The notes: generated by a model from the sequence alone, not told the origin. DNA of 64,000 bases from Rhodobacterales bacterium HKCCE2091 (GCA_015689685.1 WVSL01000005.1:186001-250000), one strand, 5' to 3'; positions 24,902 through 33,532 are shown, counted from the first letter of the stretch. Numbers and translations: made by a program.

Positions 24902-27033
24902 CAGGGAAAAGTGGGCGGCGGCGGGAAGGTAGCGGGCGGAGGCAATGTGGATAAGTCGCGCCCGAGGGTGTATGGCCGCTGATCCTTCAGGATGCCGTAG
25001 CCGGTAATCGGGTCGCGCTCGGTGGCCGGAGCGACGCTCAGCAGGTCCGACAGCGGTATCTCGGCGGCCGGGATCGGCATGTGCGCATCCGATTGTGCCT
25101 TGTAGAGCATCAGGTAGCGCCGCGTCACCGCCGGCGCGGCGACCGAGGTGCCCGACAGCCGCGTCATCGAACCCGAGATCACCCCGCTTCCGAGCCGGCC
25201 GTAGAGGTTCGAGCCGTCATCGGCCAGCGCCGTCAGGTTCGGCCCCTCGCTTTCACCGTCGCGTCGCGCGGGGATGCCGTAGATCGTGGCATCGGCCGGG
25301 ATCCCCTCGGCGGAGTAGAGCGTCGAGACGCGCTTGTCCGGGAACCCGAGAATCGGCTTGACCGATCCGACGAAGACGACGGTCTCGGCGGTCGCCCCGG
25401 CATGGGCGACGGCGGTTCCGGCGCGGGTCACCGGCCCGGCGTTCGGCGGGACCGTGGGGCGCGGATCGAAGCTCGAGGTGATCGCCTCGTCGGGCTTGAT
25501 CCAGTCGCGGGTCTGGAAATCCCAGATGTAGCTCGCGGGCGAGTCGATCCAGCTTTGCCGCCCGAACGGTCGGTACCCGGCCGGCGTGTCGTCCCGCTGG
25601 ACGAGCGCGGTGACCAGCGTCGGGCCCGCGCCCGTGACCTCGATCTTCCACGCCCCCGCGGGCGCCGCCGGCCCGCCGCGCCGACGATTCGTGGCCGCGG
25701 TGGCGAGGAGAATCGCCGTGGTGCGCCCGTCGCCGGGGCTTTCGTCCAGCTTCAGGATCGCGGCGAGCGGGGTGCCGTCCGGCCCGGTCCAGTGCCAGCC
25801 CTTCTGCGCGTCGGCCCAGGTGAAGACCCGCGTCGCGGGACCGGCGCGCGGCGGCGTGACCGAGATCGACAGGCCCGCGGTGTCGGCCTCTTCGACGCGG
25901 AGCTCGATGAAGCTCGACGTGAAGTCCTCGGGCTGCACGCACCATTCGAAACGCATCGGCGCATCCGCCGTCACCTTCGCCCGCGCCGCGAGCTTCTCGC
26001 GGTGGGAGTTTCCGTAGGCGCAGACCACGCGCAGGTCGCAATCCGTCATCACCCGGTAGGCCCGGACCTCGTAATCGAGCCAGCTGGCAAGGAACCCGGT
26101 CTTGTCGCCCGGCCCGGCCAGCGAACCGAGGCTCAGGTTCGCAACCACCGGCCCGGCGCCCGCCTTCTGGTTCAACTTGAGCGCCTGCAGGATCGACCAG
26201 CGCAGCCCCTGTACGACGAAACGGCCGTTCAGCCGGCCGGACGTGTCGGCGACCGCGGAGGGCGGAAGCTGGACCGCGAAGATCGGCACGTTGGGTTCGC
26301 CGCCAAGCGCGATGTCCATGACATGGGCGCCGTGGCTGATGCGGAAATCGGTGCTCGCGCGGGCGGTTATGGGCAGAAGCTTCAGGTTCGTCTCGCGGTA
26401 GACCTGGCGTTCGTCCTGCTCGGCGAAGGCCGCGTTGATCTTATTCTTGCGGATGACGAGGCCGACCTCCTCCTCGCCGGGGACGGGGTGGGGCATCCGG
26501 TCCGACTGCAGCCAGACCGCCTCGATCGCGGTGCTGCCGCCCTTGCGGAAGATGGCGTTCAGGAACGGGATACCGTCGTCGATCACCACCGCGACCGGCG
26601 GCTGCAAGGCGGTGCCCTTCGGCAACCGCGAGGTCGGGTCGGGGTCGGGCAGGTGGCTGGCGGCGTCCCGCGGCATCGGCGCGCCGACATGAAGAAGCGT
26701 GACCAAGGGATGCGCCTCGATCGCCGGGATGTCGCCGCGTCGCGCATATCCGACGAGCCGGAAAACCCAGGTTTCGATCAGCCCGGCCCGCAGCACGGCG
26801 CGGAACTCGGTCAGCAGCCGGTCGGCCTCGTGCTCCGCGAGGATCAGCCCGCCGGTGCGGAGGCTCGTCAGGGCCGCGCGCGCGGCCGAGCCCTCGGTAT
26901 CCCCCTGGTCGCCGCCGATCGAGACGGCGAGGAACAGGGGCACCGTCTGGTCGTCGGCGCCGGGCCCGGCCTCCGCGGCTTCCCAATCGGCATAGGCGCG
27001 GCCCGTGCCGCCCGATTCCACCCATTCCGTCAT
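24901..27033 (-). CDS. Subtilisin-like (S8) serine protease, no signal peptide
   Basis: 710 residues. The subtilase triad is visible: Asp152 (VVIDDGI), His234 (SHGAHVMD), oxyanion Asn342 (AYGNS) and Ser630 (SGTSVAAPA). About 250 residues of insert between the Asn and Ser motifs, including WHWTGPDG and repeated Pro/Gly loops, are not typical. The N-terminal 140 residues are not a classical propeptide and there is no signal peptide, so a cytoplasmic or non-Sec role is likely. The C-terminus is Pro-rich (PPPATFPPPPTFP). It is divergent from the M15-like/PLP-like pair. Substrate unknown. Confidence 0.88.
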   Translation of the reverse strand: MTEWVESGGTGRAYADWEAAEAGPGADDQTVPLFLAVSIGGDQGDTEGSAARAALTSLRTGGLILAEHEADRLLTEFRAVLRAGLIETWVFRLVGYARRGDIPAIEAHPLVTLLHVGAPMPRDAASHLPDPDPTSRLPKGTALQPPVAVVIDDGIPFLNAIFRKGGSTAIEAVWLQSDRMPHPVPGEEEVGLVIRKNKINAAFAEQDERQVYRETNLKLLPITARASTDFRISHGAHVMDIALGGEPNVPIFAVQLPPSAVADTSGRLNGRFVVQGLRWSILQALKLNQKAGAGPVVANLSLGSLAGPGDKTGFLASWLDYEVRAYRVMTDCDLRVVCAYGNSHREKLAARAKVTADAPMRFEWCVQPEDFTSSFIELRVEEADTAGLSISVTPPRAGPATRVFTWADAQKGWHWTGPDGTPLAAILKLDESPGDGRTTAILLATAATNRRRGGPAAPAGAWKIEVTGAGPTLVTALVQRDDTPAGYRPFGRQSWIDSPASYIWDFQTRDWIKPDEAITSSFDPRPTVPPNAGPVTRAGTAVAHAGATAETVVFVGSVKPILGFPDKRVSTLYSAEGIPADATIYGIPARRDGESEGPNLTALADDGSNLYGRLGSGVISGSMTRLSGTSVAAPAVTRRYLMLYKAQSDAHMPIPAAEIPLSDLLSVAPATERDPITGYGILKDQRPYTLGRDLSTLPPPATFPPPPTFP

Positions 27034-27238
27034 CCCGACCTCCCAAGGCCCCCGAACTGCACCGAGAGTGGCATGGGCGCGCCGTTCCGCAAACGCGATC
27101 CTGCGGGATTCGCGGTCTTTTCACGCGAATTTTCCCCGATGCAGGCGCGATATTCACGCTGCGATGGCGGGGACCGCGGAAGCTTGAAGGGACAGGCGGA
27201 GCGTGTGCTGGCCCGCCCAAGATGGGGAGAAGCGAAAG

Positions 27239-28036
27239 ATGTCGATACATTCCGATCTGAACTTCCAGACCGACGGCCCGGTTCTCGACCCGGCCTCGGT
27301 GAACGGCGATCTCTGCCCGGCACGGAGCGCGATCAACGCCGCGCTGATCGGGCTTCCGAGCGGGTATTTCGGCGGCCAGTCGACGCCGCCGCAGTCGCTC
27401 GGGTTCGCCAAGATGCTGGAGACCGCCGATCTCGGTCCCTTCACCGCGACCGGCCTTGCACCCGCGATCCGGGCCCTCCGCGCGATCGTGACCGATATCT
27501 CGCTTGAAACGCCGGACCTCTACGACCGGATCGGCTGCACCGAGATGCTCGGCTGCCGGAAGGTGCGCGGCTCGCATTCGGTGATCTCCAACCACTCCTG
27601 GGGCATCGCCATCGACCTGACCATCGACGGGCTGGCCGAGACGGACGGGTCCGACGAGGTGATGGACGCGCTCCTGCGTCTCTGGCCGATCTTCAACCGC
27701 CACGGGTTCTACTGGGGCTATGCCTTCGGCCTCGCCGACGCGCTGCATTTCGAGGCCTCGGACCAGCTCGTCCGGTCCTGGGCCGAAGCAGGCGCCTTCG
27801 GCGGCGGCGCGACGGACGTGGTACTGCCGCGGGCGCTCTCGATCGGCGACCGCGGGCCTGAAGTACTGCGGCTGCAACAGGCGCTCAACCAGGTGTTGAA
27901 ACCGCTCGCCGTGACCGAGGACGGCATGTTCGGGCCGGATACGAGGATGGCGGTTTTCGCGGTCCAGAAACAGGCGGGTCTCCCGCCGACGGGTGCCGCG
28001 CCGAAGCCGGTGCTCGCAGCGCTCGGCCTGATCTGA
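27239..28036 (+). CDS. M15-like (VanY-type) peptidase with C-terminal peptidoglycan-binding domain
   Basis: 265 residues. The zinc peptidase motif SxHxxGxAxD is present (Ser117, His119, Gly122, Asp126) with the late Asp167 and His170 (DALHFEA), the M15 D-Ala-D-Ala carboxypeptidase/endopeptidase layout. Residues 197-260 are a peptidoglycan-binding-1 domain (IGDRGPEVLRLQQALN ... GMFGPDTRMAVFAVQ). It would cut cell-wall peptides, but no signal peptide is seen, so export or a lytic (endolysin-like) release is an open question. The start was chosen at the Met with GGGGAG upstream. The stop overlaps the next start as TGATG, coupling translation of the two genes. Confidence 0.87.
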   Translation: MSIHSDLNFQTDGPVLDPASVNGDLCPARSAINAALIGLPSGYFGGQSTPPQSLGFAKMLETADLGPFTATGLAPAIRALRAIVTDISLETPDLYDRIGCTEMLGCRKVRGSHSVISNHSWGIAIDLTIDGLAETDGSDEVMDALLRLWPIFNRHGFYWGYAFGLADALHFEASDQLVRSWAEAGAFGGGATDVVLPRALSIGDRGPEVLRLQQALNQVLKPLAVTEDGMFGPDTRMAVFAVQKQAGLPPTGAAPKPVLAALGLI

Positions 28037-29358
28037 TGGTGATGCAGATGTCCGCGATCGACCTCGAAACCCTGCCCGGGGCCGGCGGCGATCTCGCCGC
28101 GCGCCACTACGACCGCGGCGCTCCGGACCTGCTCGACCGCTGGACTCCTGTCGCGGACTGGGTCTGGGCCCAGTCGGCGGCGGGCCTGCTTCTCGAACCC
28201 CGCATCGCGGGCGGCGCCCCTGGTCCACGGGCAGCCGGCCGCGACGCCGGCGGGCAAGAGCTCGCCGGCGCCGATTTCGCCCGCCGCGATCACCTCAACC
28301 TCTCCTCCCACGAGCAGGTGATCGCGGCGGCGAAAGAGGCGCTGCTCCGCTACGGCCCGCAGGCCGCGGGGCCGGGGGCGGCGACCGGGCTGACGGCGCT
28401 GACGCTGGCGCTCGAAACCCGGATCGCGGAATACCTGTCCCTGTCGCAGGCCGTGGTCTTTCCCGACGGCTGGTCGGCGGCGGTCGCCTCGATGCGCGCG
28501 CTTCTGCGGCGGGGCGACCGGGTCCTGATGGCGCGTTCGGCCCCGGCGGGCTTTTCAGACGGGGCGGTGCTGGCGCGGGCGGCGGCCGTCCGGCTGGACG
28601 CGATGACGCCCGAGGCGGTCGGCGCCGCGCTTGACGCGCAGCGCGCGCGCGCGCCGGGCGCAGGGCTGCTGGTCGCGGTCGAGGCGGCGGACGATGGAAC
28701 CGGCGTGGAAACCGACCTCGCCGCGTTGCAGGCGGTGTGCAACCGGCACCGGGCGACGCTGATGGCCGACGTGACCCGCGACCTCGGCCTTCTCGGCGCG
28801 TCGGGCCGCGGCCTCGCGGAGGCGCAATCCATGCTCGGTGCGGTCGATGTCATGACCGGCAGCCTCGCGCCGGTCTTCGCCGCCTCCGCCGGGTTTGCCG
28901 CGTCGGGGCATGGCGCGTTCAAGGATGCCCTCCGCCAGGGCGGCGGGCCGCAGGCCGCGGCACCGTCGCCATCCCCGGCGGCCGCCGCGGCAGCATTGAC
29001 GGCCTTCGACCTCGCCGAGGCGGAGGACGGGTTGACCGCCCGGACGCAGGTGCTCGGCAACGCGAACTGGCTCGGCGCGGCGCTGACCGCGCGCGGTTTC
29101 GACGTGCTGCCCCGGCCCGGGGCGAGCGTCGCCGTCCGGATCGGACCGCTCGGCCTCGCACGGAGGATGACGGCGGCGATGCAGGAAACCGGGATCGTGG
29201 TCCACCTCGCCGAATCCGCCTGTGGCTGCGAGTGGGAATTCCATTGCATGTCGGCGCATGGTCCGCGCGACCTGTCGGCCGCCGCGGCACGGGCCGTCGC
29301 GGCGCGCGGGCGGGCGGGCGACCCCGCGTGGCAGCCGCCGCGCCTGTGTGAGGCATGA
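28036..29358 (+). CDS. Alpha-oxoamine-synthase-like PLP-fold protein lacking the PLP lysine (probable pseudoenzyme)
   Basis: 440 residues. From about residue 88 the sequence follows the 8-amino-7-oxononanoate synthase/serine palmitoyltransferase fold: LNLSSH, YGPQAAGPGAATG (YGxGxxGSRxxxG), then VVFPDGWSAAVA (FxSGYxAN). The key catalytic positions are changed: the Schiff-base Lys of GTLSKA falls on Pro279 (TGSLAPVFAA), the DEAH His falls on Arg248 (MADVTRDLG), and the His of the DxxNHAS loop is lost (SAPAGFSDG). The only lysines (Lys100, Lys296) are elsewhere. PLP chemistry is therefore unlikely. The gene is open, full length and translationally coupled to the M15-like gene, so it is probably a functional non-enzymatic protein, not debris. 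Residues 1-85 are unrecognised. Confidence 0.82.
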   Translation: MVMQMSAIDLETLPGAGGDLAARHYDRGAPDLLDRWTPVADWVWAQSAAGLLLEPRIAGGAPGPRAAGRDAGGQELAGADFARRDHLNLSSHEQVIAAAKEALLRYGPQAAGPGAATGLTALTLALETRIAEYLSLSQAVVFPDGWSAAVASMRALLRRGDRVLMARSAPAGFSDGAVLARAAAVRLDAMTPEAVGAALDAQRARAPGAGLLVAVEAADDGTGVETDLAALQAVCNRHRATLMADVTRDLGLLGASGRGLAEAQSMLGAVDVMTGSLAPVFAASAGFAASGHGAFKDALRQGGGPQAAAPSPSPAAAAAALTAFDLAEAEDGLTARTQVLGNANWLGAALTARGFDVLPRPGASVAVRIGPLGLARRMTAAMQETGIVVHLAESACGCEWEFHCMSAHGPRDLSAAAARAVAARGRAGDPAWQPPRLCEA

Positions 29359-29462
29359 GACGGTATTGTTCCGGTTCCGGGGCCGATCGGCGCTGATTTT
29401 GACCATTGAGACAGTATTCGAGACAGCTTCACTTTGCCTAAGGTTTTGCATGTAAAGAGTTT

Positions 29463-29540
29463 CCCGGGGTTCGCGTAGCGAGTGGTCAGAGTGTGGCTCT
29501 TCGAGGCCCGGCCCAGTCCCTGGGGCCGGGCCTCGTCGCA
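29463..29540 (+). ncRNA. Candidate small RNA 1 (hairpin-ended)
   Basis: A possible promoter (TTCACT at 29428, TGTAAA at 29451, 17-base spacing) precedes a stretch ending in a 13-base-pair stem CGAGGCCCGGCCC / GGGCCGGGCCTCG (29502-29535, 8-base loop) followed by TCGCATTCG. The element shares ordered blocks (GAGTT, GGGGT, GCGAGT, AGTG, CTTC, AGGCCCGG) with the one at 29809-29895. It could also be only the terminator of the upstream gene. Ends are approximate. Confidence 0.35.
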
Positions 29541-29808
29541 TTCGCGGCACTGCTTCGCCCAACTCCCGCCCGATTGGCGATTTCAAGTCAGGTTGGATGC
29601 CTGGCTTCGCGCTGCCGTGTCCGCGCAGTTTCTCCGCCACGGCGCCATACGATTCGAAGCCGGCGGTGGCGTTTCCTCAGTTTCCGAACAATTGCGGCAC
29701 CGCGGCGTCACCGTTTCCCGGATCGGGGAAACCACGCGGTTGTCCCCTCCAGAACCTAGCCAAAAAGACAGCTATCCGGTCAGGGGCCGGAACCGCTATT
29801 AAGACCTT

Positions 29809-29895
29809 GTTAGCGAGTTCTGGGGTAGTTGCGAGTAACACTGTAAGTGGTAACGCGCTTCAAAGGCCCGGTCCGAAAGGACCGGGCCTGTCGCG
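29809..29895 (+). ncRNA. Candidate small RNA 2, related to candidate 1
   Basis: It ends in an 11-base-pair perfect stem AGGCCCGGTCC / GGACCGGGCCT with a GAAA loop (29864-29889), followed by GTCGCGTTTT. Upstream blocks GAGTT, GGGGT, GCGAGT, AAGTGG and GCTTC appear in the same order as in the element at 29463. No good promoter was found. Ends are approximate, and the strand is inferred from the T-rich tail. Confidence 0.35.
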
Positions 29896-29981
29896 TTTTC
29901 GGAGACCTGGGGTGGTAGTCGGAACGCACGCAGCACACGGCGCGCAGGACAAGGATGTGATCGGTGTGCACAACTTGTTGG

Positions 29982-31127
29982 CTACGCGCGAGTCATCGTC
30001 TCCACGGACAGAACGGTTGGCAGATGCCGGGCGATCTCGCTCCAGTTCTCCCCGTCGTCGGTGCTGGCGAAGATGCTGCCGGAGTTCGTTCCGAAATAAA
30101 GCCCGGCGGGCTCTGAAGTGTCGGTCGCCATCGCCTGCCGCAACACGGTGAAGAAGCAGTTCTGCTGCGGCAACCCGTTGCGGCAGGCTTGCCAGGTCTC
30201 CCCGCCGTCGCGGCTCCGCCATACGGCGGCTACCGCTCCGGGCGGGAACCGTCCGCCCATCTCCATCAGTGGCAGGACCCAGATCAGATCGGGGTCGCGG
30301 GGGTGGACCGCTATGGGGAAACCGAAGTTCGACGGCAGTTCCTGGCCGATCTCGTGCCATGACCGGCCGCCATCTGTGGACCGGAACACGCCGTGGTGGT
30401 TCTGCTGGTAGAGCCGGTCGCGGTCGCCCGGGGCGCGGACCATGTTGTGGACGCAGTGCCCAATCTCGCCGCCGTGATCGTGGCCGTTCGCCGCGGGCTC
30501 CGCGTTCGCGAGCCGGTTGCGGCGGTCCCATGTCGCGCCGCCATCCTCGCTCGCGAAGATGCCCGCGGCCGAGATCCCGAGCCACAGCTTTCCCGGATCG
30601 GCGGGGTCTGAAACGATCGTGTGAAGGGTGAGGCCCGCGCCGCCCGGTTCCCACTTGTCGCGGGAGGGGTGGTTCGACAGGCCTTCGACCGGGGCCCAGG
30701 TCGCGCCTTCGTCCGTGCTCTCGAACAGTGTCGCGGGCTTGGCACCGGCGAACAGACGGTCCCCGGCGCGCCCGACGGACCAGATCACATCGACCTGGCC
30801 GGAATACGGGGCGGGCGGATCGGCCTGCAATCCCAGTTGGGTGGCCATCTCCGGGTTCTCCGACAGCCAGCGGTCCATCTGGCCGTTGGAGAGCTTGGAC
30901 AGGGTCCAGCTTTCCCCGCCATCCTGCGACCGCCAGATGCCGGCGCCGCTCCAGTCGCTACCGCCACCGGCCCAGATATGTCCGGTGCCCGGATCGGCGA
31001 TCACGTGGTTGATCGACCAGCCGCCGCAATGCGGGCCCGTAAGCCTCCAGTCACTGCGGTCAGGGTCGGCGGTGAGGATGAAGGCACCTTTCGTGGTGCC
31101 GACGAGAATCGAGACGGCTTCGGCCAT
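29982..31127 (-). CDS. BNR/sialidase-type beta-propeller repeat protein
   Basis: 381 residues made of repeated blades with the Asp-box pattern SxDGGxTW: SQDGGESWT, STDEGATWA, SEDGGATWD, STDGGRSWH, SRDGGETWQ and STDDGENWS. No signal peptide and no catalytic Arg triad of true sialidases are evident, so hydrolase activity is doubtful and a binding or unknown role is more likely. This matches the widespread WD40/YVTN/BNR-repeat exo-alpha-sialidase-like family of unknown function. It is a lone gene with a hairpin upstream that ends the chemoreceptor transcript. Confidence 0.85.
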   Translation of the reverse strand: MAEAVSILVGTTKGAFILTADPDRSDWRLTGPHCGGWSINHVIADPGTGHIWAGGGSDWSGAGIWRSQDGGESWTLSKLSNGQMDRWLSENPEMATQLGLQADPPAPYSGQVDVIWSVGRAGDRLFAGAKPATLFESTDEGATWAPVEGLSNHPSRDKWEPGGAGLTLHTIVSDPADPGKLWLGISAAGIFASEDGGATWDRRNRLANAEPAANGHDHGGEIGHCVHNMVRAPGDRDRLYQQNHHGVFRSTDGGRSWHEIGQELPSNFGFPIAVHPRDPDLIWVLPLMEMGGRFPPGAVAAVWRSRDGGETWQACRNGLPQQNCFFTVLRQAMATDTSEPAGLYFGTNSGSIFASTDDGENWSEIARHLPTVLSVETMTRA

Positions 31128-31130
31128 GAT

Positions 31131-31157
31131 TGCCCCCGGGCAGGCGGTCCGGGGGCA
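31131..31157 (-). terminator. Hairpin 3' of the chemoreceptor gene
   Basis: A 9-base-pair stem TGCCCCCGG / CCGGGGGCA with a 9-base loop lies between the chemoreceptor end (31199) and the BNR gene start (31127) on the minus strand. It is not followed by a long T-run, so termination may be partial. Confidence 0.5.
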
Positions 31158-31198
31158 TCATATCACGCCGTGGATCTCCCGGCGCGGACTTTCCGCGA

Positions 31199-32929
31199 TC
31201 AGCCGGCGCGACGGGTAGGGACTGCCTCGGTCGCGAGGCTTCGGTGCGGCAGGCGGAACAGGCCGACACTTTCGGCGAGGCGTTCGGCCTCTTCGCGGAG
31301 CGTCAGGCTGGCGGCCGTCGCTTCCTCGACCATCGCGGCATTCTGCTGCGTGACCTGGTCGAGTTGGGTGACGCCGGAATTGATTTCCGCGAGGCTTACG
31401 CTCTGCTCGCTCGCACTGGCGGTGATCGTCCCGATGTGCTCGGAGATATTGGTCACGTTCTCAATGATCGAGCGCAGTTCGTTCCCGGTGCGCCCGACGA
31501 GATCGACACCCCGTTCGACCTGTTGGGTCGACTGGGTGATCAGTTCCTTGATCTCGCGCGCGGCGTCGGAGGAACGCTGCGCAAGCGCCCGGACCTCGGA
31601 GGCCACGACCGCGAAGCCGCGGCCGGCTTCGCCTGCGCGGGCCGCCTCGACGCCCGCGTTGAGCGCGAGAAGGTTGGTCTGGAACGCGATGTCGTCGATC
31701 ACCGCGATGATCTGCGAGATCTGGCGCGAGCTCTCCTCGATCGTCGACATCGCGCCCACGGCCTCCTGCACGACCGCGTCGCTTTGCTGCGCGGTGGTCT
31801 GGGCATGGCGAACGATCTCTTCCACCTCGCGCGCACCCTCGGCCGAAGCGCGCATGGCGGAGGTGATCTGGTCGAGCGAGGCGGCGGTTTCCTCGAGCGA
31901 GGCAGCCTGGTTCTCCGTCCGGCGGGAGAGATCCTCGGACGAGATGCTGATTTCCTCGGCGTTTAGCTTGATCGCGTTCGAATTGACGAGGACGGTTTCG
32001 ATGATGTCGATCATGGTCGACACGGTCTGGTTGAAGTCGACGCGGACCGCCTCGTAGTCCGAACCCATGTCCTCGGTGATCTGGATCGTCAGGTCGCCGG
32101 AGGCGAGCGTCTTGAGCGCGGCCGACAGCTGTTCCACGATCTTGCGCTGCTGTACCTGCGCGGCCTTCTGAGCCGTTTCGAGCCGGGCGGCTTCGGACAG
32201 CCGCGATTTCAGGTTCTCGACGTTGCGGGCAATGCCACCGACCTCGTCGCCGCGCGACTGGTGCGGTACCGGCGTGCCGTATTCGCCGGAGGCGAGATCG
32301 TCGATGACCTTGCCGACCTGCGCCAGGGGCCGGGTGATGATGGGGCGGAGCGCGATCGCGGAGAGCCCGAGCATCGCCGCGAAGACGGCCAGTGCCACGG
32401 CGATCTGGATGATCTGCGCCTGGTGAAACTTCGCGATGTCGGCGTCGGGCGACCAGTGGCCCGCGATCGCGCCCACGGCGACGCCCCCGGCCTCGGCCGG
32501 GTAGGCGATGGTGAAACCGTCGCCCGCGACCTGCGCTTCGCCGGATTCGACGGCGGCGCGGGCAAGTTCGGCGAGTTCATCGATGCCCGCATCGCCGTGC
32601 TGGGTCAGCAGGTCCCCGGCGGCGTTCACCGCGGCAAGGGCGACGGCACGCTGTTCGGAATTCTCCGTGATATGCCCGAGTGAGACGGTCACCGCGTCGG
32701 TGTTTCCGAAGCGGATCGCGGCGGCGTTGTCCGCCGCCGCGCCGCGGGTCATGACGGTGCCGAATTCGCGGACCGACTCATGGACGTTGTTGGTCAGCAT
32801 CCTGACGCTGAGCGCGGTGATCACCGTCGCGACCGAAAGGGTCGCGACAGCGATCAGCACGGCGATCTTCGCGAAGACCGAGCGGCCGATGATGCCACGG
32901 CGTGCGGCGTCGTTCTGCGTGGTGTCCAT
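31199..32929 (-). CDS. Methyl-accepting chemotaxis protein
   Basis: 576 residues. Membrane helices are visible at about 18-40 (IAVLIAVATLSVATVITALS) and 180-205 (IAVALAVFAAMLGLSAIAL), bracketing a periplasmic domain of about 140 residues. A HAMP region and a second HAMP-like segment follow, then the signalling domain with its conserved tip (EVRALAQRSSDAAREIKELI). No C-terminal NWETF-type methyltransferase tether is seen. It would report a periplasmic signal to CheA, but no che genes are nearby. A small periplasmic protein gene sits 27 bases upstream on the same strand and is probably co-transcribed. Confidence 0.95.
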   Translation of the reverse strand: MDTTQNDAARRGIIGRSVFAKIAVLIAVATLSVATVITALSVRMLTNNVHESVREFGTVMTRGAAADNAAAIRFGNTDAVTVSLGHITENSEQRAVALAAVNAAGDLLTQHGDAGIDELAELARAAVESGEAQVAGDGFTIAYPAEAGGVAVGAIAGHWSPDADIAKFHQAQIIQIAVALAVFAAMLGLSAIALRPIITRPLAQVGKVIDDLASGEYGTPVPHQSRGDEVGGIARNVENLKSRLSEAARLETAQKAAQVQQRKIVEQLSAALKTLASGDLTIQITEDMGSDYEAVRVDFNQTVSTMIDIIETVLVNSNAIKLNAEEISISSEDLSRRTENQAASLEETAASLDQITSAMRASAEGAREVEEIVRHAQTTAQQSDAVVQEAVGAMSTIEESSRQISQIIAVIDDIAFQTNLLALNAGVEAARAGEAGRGFAVVASEVRALAQRSSDAAREIKELITQSTQQVERGVDLVGRTGNELRSIIENVTNISEHIGTITASASEQSVSLAEINSGVTQLDQVTQQNAAMVEEATAASLTLREEAERLAESVGLFRLPHRSLATEAVPTRRAG

Positions 32930-32956
32930 GCCCGGTGCTCCCGCTTCGGCCGAGGG

Positions 32957-33532
32957 TCAGAGCAGCGATTCGGCGTCGACGCCGACGGTCAGCGCGCCGA
33001 TCGGTTCGCCCGTTTCCGGGTCGATCACGGTGACCGAAATCTGGCCCTGGTAGCGCTGCGTGGATTCGTCGAGGTCCACGTTGCCGATATGCACGCCGTT
33101 CGCGCCATGGCCGAAGGACATCGTGAATTTCTCCTCGTCGCCCTGCCACATGTCCGACGTGAGACCGGAGGCGGCAACGTTCAGGCCGTGCCGGTCCATG
33201 ATGAACACCTCGGTGATGCGGCCGCCCGACATCGCGATGTGTTCGCGCAGGAAGTCGGCGGCGGCGTTGTTCAGGACCGGGTCGATGGTCGGCGTGTCGG
33301 CGGTGCCGACCTCCGACTGCCAGGCGGCGTCCAGCGCGTCGATCGCGGCCTGGTCGAGGTCGCCGCGCGCGGCGTTCGCGTCGCGGATCGCGTCGATCAG
33401 GATCGGTGCCTCGGCCCAGGCGCTGACCTCCGATTCCAGGAAGTGGCGCATCGCGGGTTCGAACTGGTCGCCGTCGGCGAAGGCGGGAGAAGCGGCAAGC
33501 AGGGCGGCGACGGCCAGGTGCAGGTGACGCAT
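32957..33532 (-). CDS. Periplasmic PDC/Cache-like sensor protein, partner of the chemoreceptor
   Basis: 191 residues. The start was chosen at MRHLHLAVAALLAASPAFA, a clear signal peptide with a GAGGA ribosome site; a longer in-frame extension has none. The mature part includes ITEVFIMDRHGLNVAASGLTSD and a C-terminal VTVIDPETGEPIGALTVGVD, the pattern of single PDC/Cache sensor domains. There is no transmembrane helix after the signal, so it is likely free in the periplasm. Pairing with the chemoreceptor suggests it binds a ligand and presents it to the receptor, an inference from position. Confidence 0.72.
   Translation of the reverse strand: MRHLHLAVAALLAASPAFADGDQFEPAMRHFLESEVSAWAEAPILIDAIRDANAARGDLDQAAIDALDAAWQSEVGTADTPTIDPVLNNAAADFLREHIAMSGGRITEVFIMDRHGLNVAASGLTSDMWQGDEEKFTMSFGHGANGVHIGNVDLDESTQRYQGQISVTVIDPETGEPIGALTVGVDAESLL

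Larger units (their letters stand above)
29359..29981. other. Long intergenic region with two hairpin-ended elements
   Basis: About 620 bases, less GC-rich than the genes around it, separate the PLP-like gene from the BNR-repeat gene. No convincing protein gene was found on either strand. It holds two similar elements, each ending in an AGGCCCGG stem (29502-29535 and 29864-29889), treated separately as small-RNA candidates. The stretch 29545-29800 between them shows nothing recognisable. Confidence 0.6.

Noticed and set aside
28036-29358. Pseudogene by decay
   Set aside because: The frame is full length, no frameshift or internal stop, and translation is coupled to an intact neighbour, so loss of PLP residues alone does not show decay.
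29463-29540. tRNA gene
   Set aside because: TAGCGAGTGG resembles a D-arm, but no pairing anticodon stem or T-arm (GGTTCGAATCC-like) follows, and the acceptor stem cannot be formed.
31131-31157. Riboswitch upstream of the BNR gene
   Set aside because: Only a single simple stem is present; it fits a terminator of the upstream transcript.
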